Shown in pieces: positions 28,861 through 36,937 of a DNA stretch of 64,000 bases. The stretch lies in assembly GCA_035552395.1 (NCBI GenBank), contig DASZLL010000112.1:55007-119006 (forward strand), in the 5' to 3' direction. The notes beneath the pieces were generated by a model that made no database searches, had not been told where the DNA came from, and saw only the letters and a list, made by a program, of their open reading frames with translations. A program made the translations under genes and the position numbers. How positions within the stretch are numbered: the stretch's first letter is position 1; every line of letters starts with the position of its first letter. The stretch is from Bog-473 sp035552395. GTDB taxonomy: Bacteria > Actinomycetota > Acidimicrobiia > Acidimicrobiales > RAAP-2.

Positions 28861-28950
28861 ATTAGGGCCGCGATATTGCGAAAACGCTTGTTGGGGGCGC
28901 GAGGTTCTGTGATCCTGGTAGCCAAGGGACCTCCGTAGGAAGGAAGCGGT

Positions 28951-30378
28951 ATGCGCAGGTTGCAGAATTTCGTCGGGGGCGCGTATCGCGACGCCGAGGA
29001 TGGTCCACTTGCCTCGCTGATCGACCCCTCGACGGGGGAGGCGTTCGCCGAGGCGCCCCTCTCGGGGGCGGTCGACGTCGATCGCGCCCTGGCCATCGCG
29101 GCCGAAGCCTTTACGACATGGCGCCGCACGACGCCCTCTGAGCGCAGCCTCGCCCTCATTCGGATCGCGGACGCGCTCGAAGCCCGGGCCGAGGACCTGG
29201 TCCGCGCCGAGTCCGAGAACACGGGCAAGCCGTTCCAGCTGACCATGGACGAGGAGATCCCGCCCATGGTCGACCAGATCCGGTTCTTCGCCGGGGCCGC
29301 CCGCCATCTGGAGGGCCTGGCCGCCTCCGAATACATGGCGGGCCACACCTCGTTCGTCCGACGTGAACCCATCGGGGTCTGCGGCGCCGTCACGCCGTGG
29401 AACTACCCGATGATGATGGCCGTCTGGAAGTTCGCGCCGGCACTGGCCGCAGGCAACACCATGGTGCTCAAGCCATCGGACACGACGCCCGTCACCGCGC
29501 TCCTCATGGCCGAGATCATGGCCGAGCACCTTCCTCCAGGCGTCTTCAACGTGGTCTGCGGTGACCGCGACACCGGTCGAGCCCTCGTCGCGCACGAGAC
29601 GCCCGCCATGGTGTCGGTGACAGGCTCGGTGCGAGCGGGCATGGAGGTCGCCGCGGCGGCCGCCCCGACACTCAAGCGAGTGCATCTCGAGCTCGGCGGC
29701 AAGGCGCCGGTAATCGTGTTCGACGACGCCGACGCCGCCGCCGCCGCCGAGGGCATCGCGGGTGCCGGCTACTTCAACGCCGGGCAGGACTGCACCGCCG
29801 CGACGCGTGTCCTCGCCGCCCCCCGCGTCCATGCCGACCTCTTGGCCGCGCTCGTCGAACAGGCGGAGGCCACGACGGTCGGTGGCAACGACAACACCGG
29901 TGCCGACTACGGCCCGTTGAACAACGCCAGCCAGCTCGAGCGTGTCCGGGGCTTCCTCGAGCGCACGCCCGCTCATGCCGCGGTCCTGACGGGCGGAGCC
30001 CAGGTCGGCGACCGCGGGTACTGCTTTGCCCCCACCGTCGTCGCCGGTCTCCGCCAGGACGACGAATTGATCCAGTCCGAGGTCTTCGGCCCGGTCATCA
30101 CGGTGCAGGAGTTCAGTGACGAGTCCGAGGCGCTCGGGTGGGCCAACGGGGTCGAGTACGGATTGGCCTCCTCCGTCTGGACCCGGGACCACGGGCGGGC
30201 CATGCGCATGGCGCGCGACCTCGACTTCGGCTGCGTCTGGATCAACACCCACATCCCGCTCGTGGCCGAGATGCCCCATGGTGGCTTCAAGCGCTCCGGG
30301 TACGGCAAGGACCTGTCGATGTATGGGTTCGAGGACTACACACGCATCAAGCACGTGATGAGCAACATCGAGGAGTAG
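28951..30378 (+). CDS. Aldehyde dehydrogenase, gamma-aminobutyraldehyde type
   Basis: The 475-residue NAD(P)-dependent enzyme has the catalytic Cys281 in YFNAGQDCTAATR and the general base Glu247 in HLELGGKAP, with TPWNYPMMMAVWKFAPALAA for cofactor binding. The FNAGQDCTA variant of the active site is characteristic of gamma-aminobutyraldehyde/aminoaldehyde dehydrogenases. It would oxidise the aldehyde left by deamination of putrescine-like amines. AGGAAGG stands 7 nt before the ATG. ald follows after 2 bp. Confidence 0.93.
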   Translation: MRRLQNFVGGAYRDAEDGPLASLIDPSTGEAFAEAPLSGAVDVDRALAIAAEAFTTWRRTTPSERSLALIRIADALEARAEDLVRAESENTGKPFQLTMDEEIPPMVDQIRFFAGAARHLEGLAASEYMAGHTSFVRREPIGVCGAVTPWNYPMMMAVWKFAPALAAGNTMVLKPSDTTPVTALLMAEIMAEHLPPGVFNVVCGDRDTGRALVAHETPAMVSVTGSVRAGMEVAAAAAPTLKRVHLELGGKAPVIVFDDADAAAAAEGIAGAGYFNAGQDCTAATRVLAAPRVHADLLAALVEQAEATTVGGNDNTGADYGPLNNASQLERVRGFLERTPAHAAVLTGGAQVGDRGYCFAPTVVAGLRQDDELIQSEVFGPVITVQEFSDESEALGWANGVEYGLASSVWTRDHGRAMRMARDLDFGCVWINTHIPLVAEMPHGGFKRSGYGKDLSMYGFEDYTRIKHVMSNIEE

Positions 30379-30380
30379 TC

Positions 30381-31502
30381 ATGATCATCGGCGTCCCCAC
30401 CGAAGTGAAGGAGGACGAGTGGCGCGTGGCCGTCACTCCGGCCGGGGTACGTGAGCTCACCTCGGCGGGCCACACCGTGCTCGTCCACAAGGGCGCAGGC
30501 GATGGCTCGGCCATGTCGGACGCCGAGTTCGTCCGCACGGGGGCGATGATCATCGACGACGTCGACGAGCTGTGGGCCGCCGCCGACCTGGTCTGCAAGG
30601 TCAAGGAGCCGCTGCCCGAGGAATACCACCGCCTCGGCCTCCGTTCCGGCCAGACGCTCTTTACTTATCTGCACCTCGCTGCGTCTCGCGCGTGCACCGA
30701 CGCCCTGCTCGCGGCGGGAAACGTCGCCATCGCATACGAGACAGTCCGCCTGCCCGACAACTCGCTGCCCCTCCTCGCACCGATGAGCGAGGTCGCCGGC
30801 CGCATGGCGCCACTCATGGGGGCCCATCACCTCATGCGACCAGGCGGGGGGCGGGGCGTCCTGGTCAGCGGCGTGCCCGGCGTCCGCTGCGCCCGGGTCG
30901 TCATCCTCGGGGCCGGTGTGGCCGGCTTCGCGGCCGCCACCATTGCCGTGGGGATGCACTCGGAGGTCTTCATCCTCGACCGCAACCTCGACAAACTGCG
31001 CGAGGTCGACCATCACTTCCGGGGCGAGCTTGAGACGATCGCGTCGTCACAGCACGCCATCGAAGAGGTCTGTGCCGACGCCGACATCGTTATCGGCGCC
31101 GTGCTCGTCGTCGGGGCACGGGCCCCGCACCTGGTCTCGGATGCGCTCGTGGCACAGATGCGGCCCGGCTCGGTCCTGGTCGACATCTCGGTCGACCAGG
31201 GAGGGTGCTTCGAGTCGACGCACCCCACGACGCACTCGAATCCCGTCTACGAGGTCCACGGGACGATCTTCTACTCGGTCTCCAATATGCCGGGCGCCGT
31301 GCCGCACACGTCGACGCACGCCCTGGCCAACGCCACCCTGCCGTACGCGATGAGCATCGCCGACGAGGGCTGGCAAAAGGCCGCCCGGTCCAACCACGCC
31401 CTCGCCGAAGGCGTCAACGTCGCCGACGGCAAGGTCGTCTACAAGCCGGTGGCCGACGCGCACGGCCTCGAGTACACGTCGCTGGACCTGCTGCTCGACT
31501 GA
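30381..31502 (+). CDS. ald: Alanine dehydrogenase
   Basis: The 373-residue protein begins MIIGVPTEVKEDEWRVAVTP. It has the substrate block VCKVKEPLPEEYHRL, the catalytic-region GAHHLMRPGGGRGVLVSGVP and the NAD site RVVILGAGVAGFAAATIAVG. Ald interconverts L-alanine and pyruvate plus ammonium with NAD. GAGGAG lies inside the end of the upstream gene. Co-transcription with an aldehyde dehydrogenase and facing an omega-aminotransferase, it may regenerate pyruvate from the alanine formed in amine breakdown. Confidence 0.97.
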   Translation: MIIGVPTEVKEDEWRVAVTPAGVRELTSAGHTVLVHKGAGDGSAMSDAEFVRTGAMIIDDVDELWAAADLVCKVKEPLPEEYHRLGLRSGQTLFTYLHLAASRACTDALLAAGNVAIAYETVRLPDNSLPLLAPMSEVAGRMAPLMGAHHLMRPGGGRGVLVSGVPGVRCARVVILGAGVAGFAAATIAVGMHSEVFILDRNLDKLREVDHHFRGELETIASSQHAIEEVCADADIVIGAVLVVGARAPHLVSDALVAQMRPGSVLVDISVDQGGCFESTHPTTHSNPVYEVHGTIFYSVSNMPGAVPHTSTHALANATLPYAMSIADEGWQKAARSNHALAEGVNVADGKVVYKPVADAHGLEYTSLDLLLD

Positions 31503-31543
31503 GCGGGAGCGTGAGCGTCAGCGTCAGCGGCGTCCGGCCCAGG

Positions 31544-32737
31544 TCAGCCGAGTGCGTTCCCCACGACCGACACGAAGGACACCATCTCGCCTGGATACCC
31601 GCCCAGGTTGTGCGTCATGGCCAGCCCCCGGTCCACGGTCGCGATCTGCCGGTCCTCCGGCGCCTCGCGCCGCATCTGTAGCCAGCACTCGAAGAACATC
31701 CGCAGCCCCGACGCACCGACCGGGTGCCCGAAGCTCTTCAACCCGCCGTCGGGGTTGACGGGCAGGTCGCCGTCCAACGCGAACGTCCCCGCCAGCACTT
31801 CTTTCCACGCCGACCCCCGCGGAGCAAATCCCAAGTCCTCCATCAGCACCAGCTCCGTCGGCGTGAAGCAGTCGTGCACCTCGGCCATCGCCAGCTGGCG
31901 CCGCGGGTCGGTGATCCCGGCCTGCGCGTACGCGTCCAACGCCGCCGCCTCGCACTCGGGGAAGTAGGTGTAGTCGTAACCGGGATCGATCAGTCCCGAC
32001 CCGCTCCCAGCGGCGAACGACAAACCCTTTATGTACAAGGGCTTGTCCGTGTAGCGCAGCGCGTCCTCGGCCCGCACAACGATCGCCGCCGCCGCCCCGT
32101 CCGCGACCCCCGAGCAGTCGTACACCCCCAAGCCGCCGGCCAAGCGGGGCGACGCCAGCGCCGTCTCCTTGGTGATTTCCCGCCGGAACTGGGCCCGGGG
32201 ATTGCGGGCCCCGTTGTAGTGGTTCTTCACGGCGATCGACGCCAGCACCTCGCCCATGGTCTCGTCGTCGACGCCGTACTTCTGTCCGTAGGCAGGCGCC
32301 ACCATGGAAAACATCGCCGCCGCCGTCAACGTCCGCGCCGTGCCGTCACCGGGCGGGTTCATCGCGTTCAAACCCTGGTACCCGCTGTCCTTGACCTTCT
32401 CCGCCCCCACGGCCATCGCCACGTCGTACGCTCCCGACGCCACCGCGTAGACCGCACCGCGCAACGCCTCCGAACCAGTCGTGCAATAGTTCTCGACCCG
32501 CGTTACGGGCTTGTTCTTCAGCTGCAGCGGCCGCGCCAGGGCGATGCCGCTCATCCCGCTCTGTGCGGTCCCGAACCAATAGGCGTCGATGTCGTCCTTC
32601 ACGACGCCGGCCGACGAGAACGCCTCCGTCGACGCGTCCACGATGAGGTCGTCGAGCCCCTTGTCCCACAGCTCGGCGAACTTGGTGCAGCCCATCCCGA
32701 CGATCGCCACCTTGTCCCGAACACCGTGCGATCCCAT
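31544..32737 (-). CDS. SCP-x-type thiolase with intact catalytic residues
   Basis: The 397-residue protein has the nucleophile Cys85 in RVENYCTTGSEALRG and both family histidines in MAEVHDCFTPTE and SFGHPVGASG. It ends YPGEMVSFVSVVGNALG. SCP-x thiolases cleave branched or steroid-side-chain 3-ketoacyl-CoAs, or condense acetyl-CoA in archaeal-like complexes. Its ATG overlaps by 1 nt the TGA of the fused HMGCS/DUF35-like gene (TGATG). This pairs it with an HMGCS-like and a DUF35-like part, which recalls the archaeal thiolase-HMGCS-DUF35 complex. Confidence 0.9.
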   Translation of the reverse strand: MGSHGVRDKVAIVGMGCTKFAELWDKGLDDLIVDASTEAFSSAGVVKDDIDAYWFGTAQSGMSGIALARPLQLKNKPVTRVENYCTTGSEALRGAVYAVASGAYDVAMAVGAEKVKDSGYQGLNAMNPPGDGTARTLTAAAMFSMVAPAYGQKYGVDDETMGEVLASIAVKNHYNGARNPRAQFRREITKETALASPRLAGGLGVYDCSGVADGAAAAIVVRAEDALRYTDKPLYIKGLSFAAGSGSGLIDPGYDYTYFPECEAAALDAYAQAGITDPRRQLAMAEVHDCFTPTELVLMEDLGFAPRGSAWKEVLAGTFALDGDLPVNPDGGLKSFGHPVGASGLRMFFECWLQMRREAPEDRQIATVDRGLAMTHNLGGYPGEMVSFVSVVGNALG

Positions 32738-34173
32738 CAGCTGCCCTCCGACTCCGACTCGTCACGCACCAGGCGTCCCTTCCAGAAGTAGTCATGGATA
32801 CCGTCGGCGCTGAACAACCGTCGGAACGTCATCTCGACCCGGCTGCCCGCCCGCACCTCGTCCGCGTCCGTATCGGTCAGCTCCACCGGGAACCGGCCGC
32901 CCCCGTCGAAGTCGACGACGGCGAACACGATCGGAGGGCTCGGCGAGTAGGCCAGCCGGTCCACCGTGCACGTCACGACGGTCCCCACGGCGTCGGACAT
33001 CGGCACCGGCTCCATGTCGTCGACCGCGCCGCCCGTCATCGACACCCGCGCCGGCGGCATGTGCACGGCCCCCGAGCTGCGGTCCTTCGAACCGACGAAC
33101 CCGAACTTCCACTCCTCGTTCCGGTGCGCCGCCGTGCTCGACACCCGCGCCGGTTCCGGCCGCCGGGGCGGCTCCGGCCGGAGCTGCCCCCGCCACGACA
33201 AGAACTTGGCGTAGGTGAGCGGCGCGCCGGCTGCCACCTGCCCAGCCACCGTCCGCGCCGCGCGCCAGGACCCGAGCGCGTCGGTCGTCCGCAGCACGAT
33301 GGCGTCGGCCCCGTCGGCGAGATGCACCAGCACCACCACCGTCCCCGCCGGCGCCCCCTCCGCCGCCAACGACTCGAGCGTCGACGCCAGCACCAGGAGC
33401 GGATGCGCCGTCCCGCTCTGGCCCACGCTCGAGCTCAGATCATCGGCCACGACCCCGTCACCCAGCGCCAGCTTCTTCGCCAGACCCGAGACGGCGCGGC
33501 CGTGCATTCCTGTGATGGCCAACCGCCCGACGCCGCCGGGCTCGACGCCGGCGGCCTTCATCGCCCGGCCCAACGCCTCCTGGCCCAATGCGATGTAGCG
33601 GTTCTCCCCGAAACGCTCTTCCCACAGCCTCGACGTGCGCTCGCCCGGGGCCCGCCAACGATCCGTGAATTCGTCCGTCGCTGACGCAGTGGCCACGAAC
33701 TCGGCCACCAGGCCCGGTCCCTCTCCGACCACGACCGCGGCCCCGGCGTCGCCGCCCGCGGCCTCGTCACCGCTCGTCGGCAGCCCGTCGCGCGTGTCGG
33801 CCGCTACCACCAGCGTCGTGCCCCCGCCCCCCAACGCGGCGGCCAACGCCCCCATGCCTGAACGGAGTGCGCCGCCGAAGTCGAAGGCAGCGACCTCGCC
33901 GGGCAGACGCAGCGCCGCCACCACGGCCGTGGCATTGGTCTTGTCCAGGTAGGCCGGCTGCGCCGTGGCGAACCACAACGAGTCGGGCGTGCGTCCCACG
34001 GCACCGCGCAAAGCCAGCCGGGCCGCCTCGAACCCCAAGGTGGTCGTGTCCTCGTCGTGCGATGCGACCGACCTGGTCCCCTTGCCCCCACCGCCGCCCA
34101 TGAAGGTCGCGATGTCGGCCCGGGAGAGGCGCCGGTACGGCACGTACCCCGCCGCGCTGATGATCCCTCGCAC
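32737..34173 (-). CDS. Fused HMG-CoA-synthase-like/DUF35 OB-fold protein lacking expected cysteines
   Basis: Residues 1 to about 330 follow the HMG-CoA synthase/KAS III fold: MRGIISAAGYVPYRRLSR, PDSLWFATAQPAYLDKTNA, GDAGAAVVVGEGP, then SSVGQSGTAHPLL. The expected active-site Cys position in AAFDFGGALRSGMGAL (about residue 103) holds Leu. The rest is a DUF35-like rubredoxin/OB unit whose zinc-ribbon stretch FVGSKDRSSGAVHMPPARVS has no cysteines. The only Cys in 478 residues is in VVTCTVD. The protein therefore looks non-catalytic and scaffold-like. It precedes and overlaps the thiolase gene, and an operator-like palindrome lies 32 bp upstream. Confidence 0.8.
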   Translation of the reverse strand: MRGIISAAGYVPYRRLSRADIATFMGGGGGKGTRSVASHDEDTTTLGFEAARLALRGAVGRTPDSLWFATAQPAYLDKTNATAVVAALRLPGEVAAFDFGGALRSGMGALAAALGGGGTTLVVAADTRDGLPTSGDEAAGGDAGAAVVVGEGPGLVAEFVATASATDEFTDRWRAPGERTSRLWEERFGENRYIALGQEALGRAMKAAGVEPGGVGRLAITGMHGRAVSGLAKKLALGDGVVADDLSSSVGQSGTAHPLLVLASTLESLAAEGAPAGTVVVLVHLADGADAIVLRTTDALGSWRAARTVAGQVAAGAPLTYAKFLSWRGQLRPEPPRRPEPARVSSTAAHRNEEWKFGFVGSKDRSSGAVHMPPARVSMTGGAVDDMEPVPMSDAVGTVVTCTVDRLAYSPSPPIVFAVVDFDGGGRFPVELTDTDADEVRAGSRVEMTFRRLFSADGIHDYFWKGRLVRDESESEGS

Positions 34174-34204
34174 GACGCAGGAGCCTAACGGCTGCCCCGG
34201 GGCC

Positions 34205-34225
34205 GACCTGAAGGGTCGTCAGATC
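34205..34225. promoter_or_regulatory. Degenerate copy of the CTGACG/CGTCAG operator
   Basis: GACCTGAAG-ggt-CGTCAGATC matches the perfect palindrome at 36856-36876 in 17 of 21 positions, with 7 of 9 arm pairs complementary. It lies between the divergent HMGCS/DUF35-like gene (32 bp away) and the first cyclase gene (37 bp away), so it could control both. Confidence 0.55.
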
Positions 34226-34261
34226 CGACTTGGCCCCGTCGTTAGGGGCAGACTGTCCGCA

Positions 34262-35641
34262 ATGGCGGAACGCCCGGTTCCCGAGGTACCGCGCCCGCCC
34301 GCCCCGGCCGGCGGCCCGACCGAGCGCGTCGCCGACGCCGATCGTGATCGCACCGTGACTGCGTTGCGGGAGCACGTCGTCGAGGGCCGCCTGACGCTCG
34401 ACGAATTCTCCGAGCGCATGGGTTCTGCGCTCGAAGCAAAGACCCGCGGCGAGCTCGTCGCCGTCATGGCCGACCTGCCTGCCACCAGCACGTCCCCCAT
34501 GACGACCACATCGATTTCAGGCACGCCTCGCAAGACCGGGCGTTGGCACATCGCGGTCATGAGCGGGCACTCCACTCGCGGCCGCTGGCGCATCGGCGGC
34601 AAGACCAAGGCCATCGCCGTCATGGGCGGCTGCGACATGGACTTGCGACGGGCGGAGATCGAAGGCCCCGAGATCGAGATCACCGCGTTCGCCTTCTGGG
34701 GCGGCATCGACATCATCGTGCCGGAAGGCTTCGACGTCGACCTCCGGGGGTTCTCGTTCATGGGTGGGCGCAGCCTTCGCCTGCGTGACGTTCCCATCGT
34801 CCCCGGCTCGCCGCGTATCGTCATCCGCGGCATCGCCATCATGGGCGGCATCGAGGTGAAGAGCCGGCCCAACCGGTCGGCCAAGCAAGTCTCTCCTTCG
34901 GGCTCCAAGCCCGGCATGTCCGCTATTTCCTCTGTCATCGACCCCGCCTCCGTCGCCTCCCTCAAGAGCGCTGACTGGGCCGAAATCGGAAGGGAGTGGT
35001 CCCAGGTCGGCAAGGAACTCCGACGGGAGCTGAAGGCGCAGTTCAGAGACCAGCACCGGGCCGTCCGTCCCGACGACCGCAGCGGGCGCCGAGGGCCACC
35101 TGCGGACCCGGTCGACAGCCCACGTCCGAGCGATGGCACCGTCACCATCCTCTTTTGCGACATGGTCGATTACGCCGGCATGACCGAGCGCCTCGGCGAC
35201 CAGGCGTCGCGTCGAGTCCTCTTCGAGCATCACCGCATCGTCCGTGAGGCGCTGGGCGAACACGCCGGTCGCGAAATCAACGTCCAGGGCGACGGGTTCA
35301 TGATCGCCTTTGGCGGCGTCGCACGCGCCATGCGCTGCGCCATCGACATCCAGCGTGCGCTGCGTGACCTCGACCCGCCCGAGGGCGCCGAGAAGATCGC
35401 CGTGCACATCGGCATCCACACCGGCGACGCCGTCGACGAGGGCGACGACTACCTCGGCTACACCGTCATCGTGGCCAGCCGGCTGGCCGATGCGGCCGCC
35501 CCCGGCGAGATCCTGGTCTCCTCCCTCTCCGAGCAGCTCGTCCAGGGTTCAGGTGAGTTCGACTTCGACGGCCACCGCGAGACCCGGTTGAAGGGCATGG
35601 CTCGGGCGCAGCTCTCGGCGACACTGAGCTGGGCTGACTGA
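34262..35641 (+). CDS. DUF1707/LiaF-like protein fused to a degenerate class III nucleotide cyclase
   Basis: The 459-residue protein starts with a DUF1707 helix region (DRDRTVTALREHVVEGRLTL, DEFSERMGSALEAKTRGELV). Residues 95-200 form a LiaF-like beta-repeat (AVMSGHSTRGRW, AVMGGCDMDLRRA, FWGGIDIIVPEGFDVD, FMGGRSLRLR, IMGGIEVKSR). Residues 293-455 are a cyclase domain with metal ligands Asp300 (LFCDMVDYAGM) and Asp344 (VQGDGFM). The substrate-Lys position is Asn340 and the transition-state Asn is Ile403, while Arg407 remains. No membrane helix is seen. Activity is doubtful; it may be a sensor or an inactive partner of the next cyclase, which starts 4 bp later. Confidence 0.82.
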   Translation: MAERPVPEVPRPPAPAGGPTERVADADRDRTVTALREHVVEGRLTLDEFSERMGSALEAKTRGELVAVMADLPATSTSPMTTTSISGTPRKTGRWHIAVMSGHSTRGRWRIGGKTKAIAVMGGCDMDLRRAEIEGPEIEITAFAFWGGIDIIVPEGFDVDLRGFSFMGGRSLRLRDVPIVPGSPRIVIRGIAIMGGIEVKSRPNRSAKQVSPSGSKPGMSAISSVIDPASVASLKSADWAEIGREWSQVGKELRRELKAQFRDQHRAVRPDDRSGRRGPPADPVDSPRPSDGTVTILFCDMVDYAGMTERLGDQASRRVLFEHHRIVREALGEHAGREINVQGDGFMIAFGGVARAMRCAIDIQRALRDLDPPEGAEKIAVHIGIHTGDAVDEGDDYLGYTVIVASRLADAAAPGEILVSSLSEQLVQGSGEFDFDGHRETRLKGMARAQLSATLSWAD

Positions 35642-35645
35642 GCCC

Positions 35646-36818
35646 GTGGATACCAGTCCGTGGGAGCGGGCAGGGCTCTACGACCCCGGCGCTCCGAACG
35701 CGGACGAACGGCTCGCCCTCCTCGAGTTCCTGAGCGAGCGTGGCGCCACCATCGAGCAGATGGTCGAGGCCCACCAGCAAGGCAGCCTCCCCGCCGTCGC
35801 CAGCGACATCGTCGTCCGAGGCCAGAGGCCCCTCGTCCGGGTGAAAGAGGTGGCCGCCCGCAGCGGCATCTCCCTCGAGCGCGTCCTGCGGGTGCTCTTG
35901 TCCGCCGGGCTGCCCGCGGACGTCGACACCGAAGTCTCCGAGCAGGTCATCGACCTGTTGACCGCCTTCCAAACGGGATCGGAGCTCATGGGCGACGAGG
36001 CCATCCTCGCCTTCACCCGTGTCCTCGGTGCCGCCGCCATCCAGATCGCCGAGGCCGCCGTCGCGCTGTTCTACTCGGAGCTCGGCCCCGGTACCGAGCG
36101 CGAGGGGCAAGATGAACTCACCCGGGCCAAGCTCGCCGAAGCTGCGACATTGGTGTTCACCGCGGTGCCCAAAGTCCTCGCGCAGATGGTCATGGACCAG
36201 TTCGAAAGGTCACTCCGGCGAGCGGTCATCGCCCGCGGCAGCTGGGAACCCGAGACCGGGTCCCAGGCAGGCACGACCGACGCACTCCAGCCATCTACCA
36301 GCGACGCCACCACCGAGCTCGTCGCGCTCGGCTTCGTCGACCTTGTCGGCTCGACGGCATGGGCCGAGGGACTGAACCTCCGGGACCAGAGTCTCGCGCT
36401 CTCTCGGTTCGAGTCGGCCGCCTGGTCGTCCGCCGTCCTCCGTGGCGGCCGGATCGTCAAGATGATCGGCGACGCGGTCTTCTTCTCCGCCCCCACCGCC
36501 GACGTCGCGTGCCGGATCGGCATCGAGGCCATCCGCGCCGCTGCCGAGGACGAAATCCTCCCGTCGGCCCGTGGCGCCGTCGGGCTCGGAGCGGCCACCC
36601 CCAGGGAGGGCGACTACTTCGGGCCCCTGGTCAACCTGCTCGCTCGCCTGGTCAAGACGGGCGCGCCCGGCCAGCTCGTCGTGACCGAGCCCACGGTCGC
36701 CGCCCTCGCACCCGACGCCTGGAACGTCGAGCCGCTCGAGGTCCGGCTGCGGGGCATCGACCACCCGATCAATGCGTTCATCGTCGAACCCGCGGCGTCA
36801 CCGACTCCACCCCGATGA
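35646..36818 (+). CDS. Class III adenylate/guanylate cyclase with Rv1264-type regulatory domain
   Basis: GTG start, 390 residues. The N-terminal helical half (LLEFLSERGATIEQMVEAHQ, VRVKEVAARSGISLERVLRV, RVLGAAAIQIAEAAVALFYS) resembles the autoinhibitory domain of the pH-responsive mycobacterial cyclase Rv1264. The catalytic half is complete: Asp232 (GFVDLVGSTAW), Lys272 and Asp276 (VKMIGDAVF), Asn330 and Arg334 (VNLLARL). It should make cAMP (Lys supports ATP) as a soluble homodimer or with the upstream cyclase-like protein. It lies just before an acyl-CoA degradation operon that carries the same operator type. Confidence 0.9.
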   Translation: MDTSPWERAGLYDPGAPNADERLALLEFLSERGATIEQMVEAHQQGSLPAVASDIVVRGQRPLVRVKEVAARSGISLERVLRVLLSAGLPADVDTEVSEQVIDLLTAFQTGSELMGDEAILAFTRVLGAAAIQIAEAAVALFYSELGPGTEREGQDELTRAKLAEAATLVFTAVPKVLAQMVMDQFERSLRRAVIARGSWEPETGSQAGTTDALQPSTSDATTELVALGFVDLVGSTAWAEGLNLRDQSLALSRFESAAWSSAVLRGGRIVKMIGDAVFFSAPTADVACRIGIEAIRAAAEDEILPSARGAVGLGAATPREGDYFGPLVNLLARLVKTGAPGQLVVTEPTVAALAPDAWNVEPLEVRLRGIDHPINAFIVEPAASPTPPR

Positions 36819-36855
36819 ACCGTCGCCCCCACCGGCGCCCTGTCCTGTATCGGAT

Positions 36856-36876
36856 AATCTGACGGGTCGTCAGATT
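36856..36876. promoter_or_regulatory. Perfect palindromic operator before the acyl-CoA operon
   Basis: AATCTGACG-ggt-CGTCAGATT is a perfect 9-bp inverted repeat with a 3-bp spacer, 61 bp upstream of the acyl-CoA dehydrogenase start. It has the size of a TetR- or GntR-family site. A related copy lies at 34205. The cognate regulator is not recognisable in this window. Confidence 0.7.
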
Positions 36877-36937
36877 TGACGCCGGGGCCCCCATCGCCCC
36901 GGCGGCCACCTACCCAGCGGCGGAGGTTATCGGCACC

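Noticed and set aside
31506..31530. Short GCGTCA repeats after ald as a terminator.
   Set aside because: Only two exact units and no inverted repeat of useful length.
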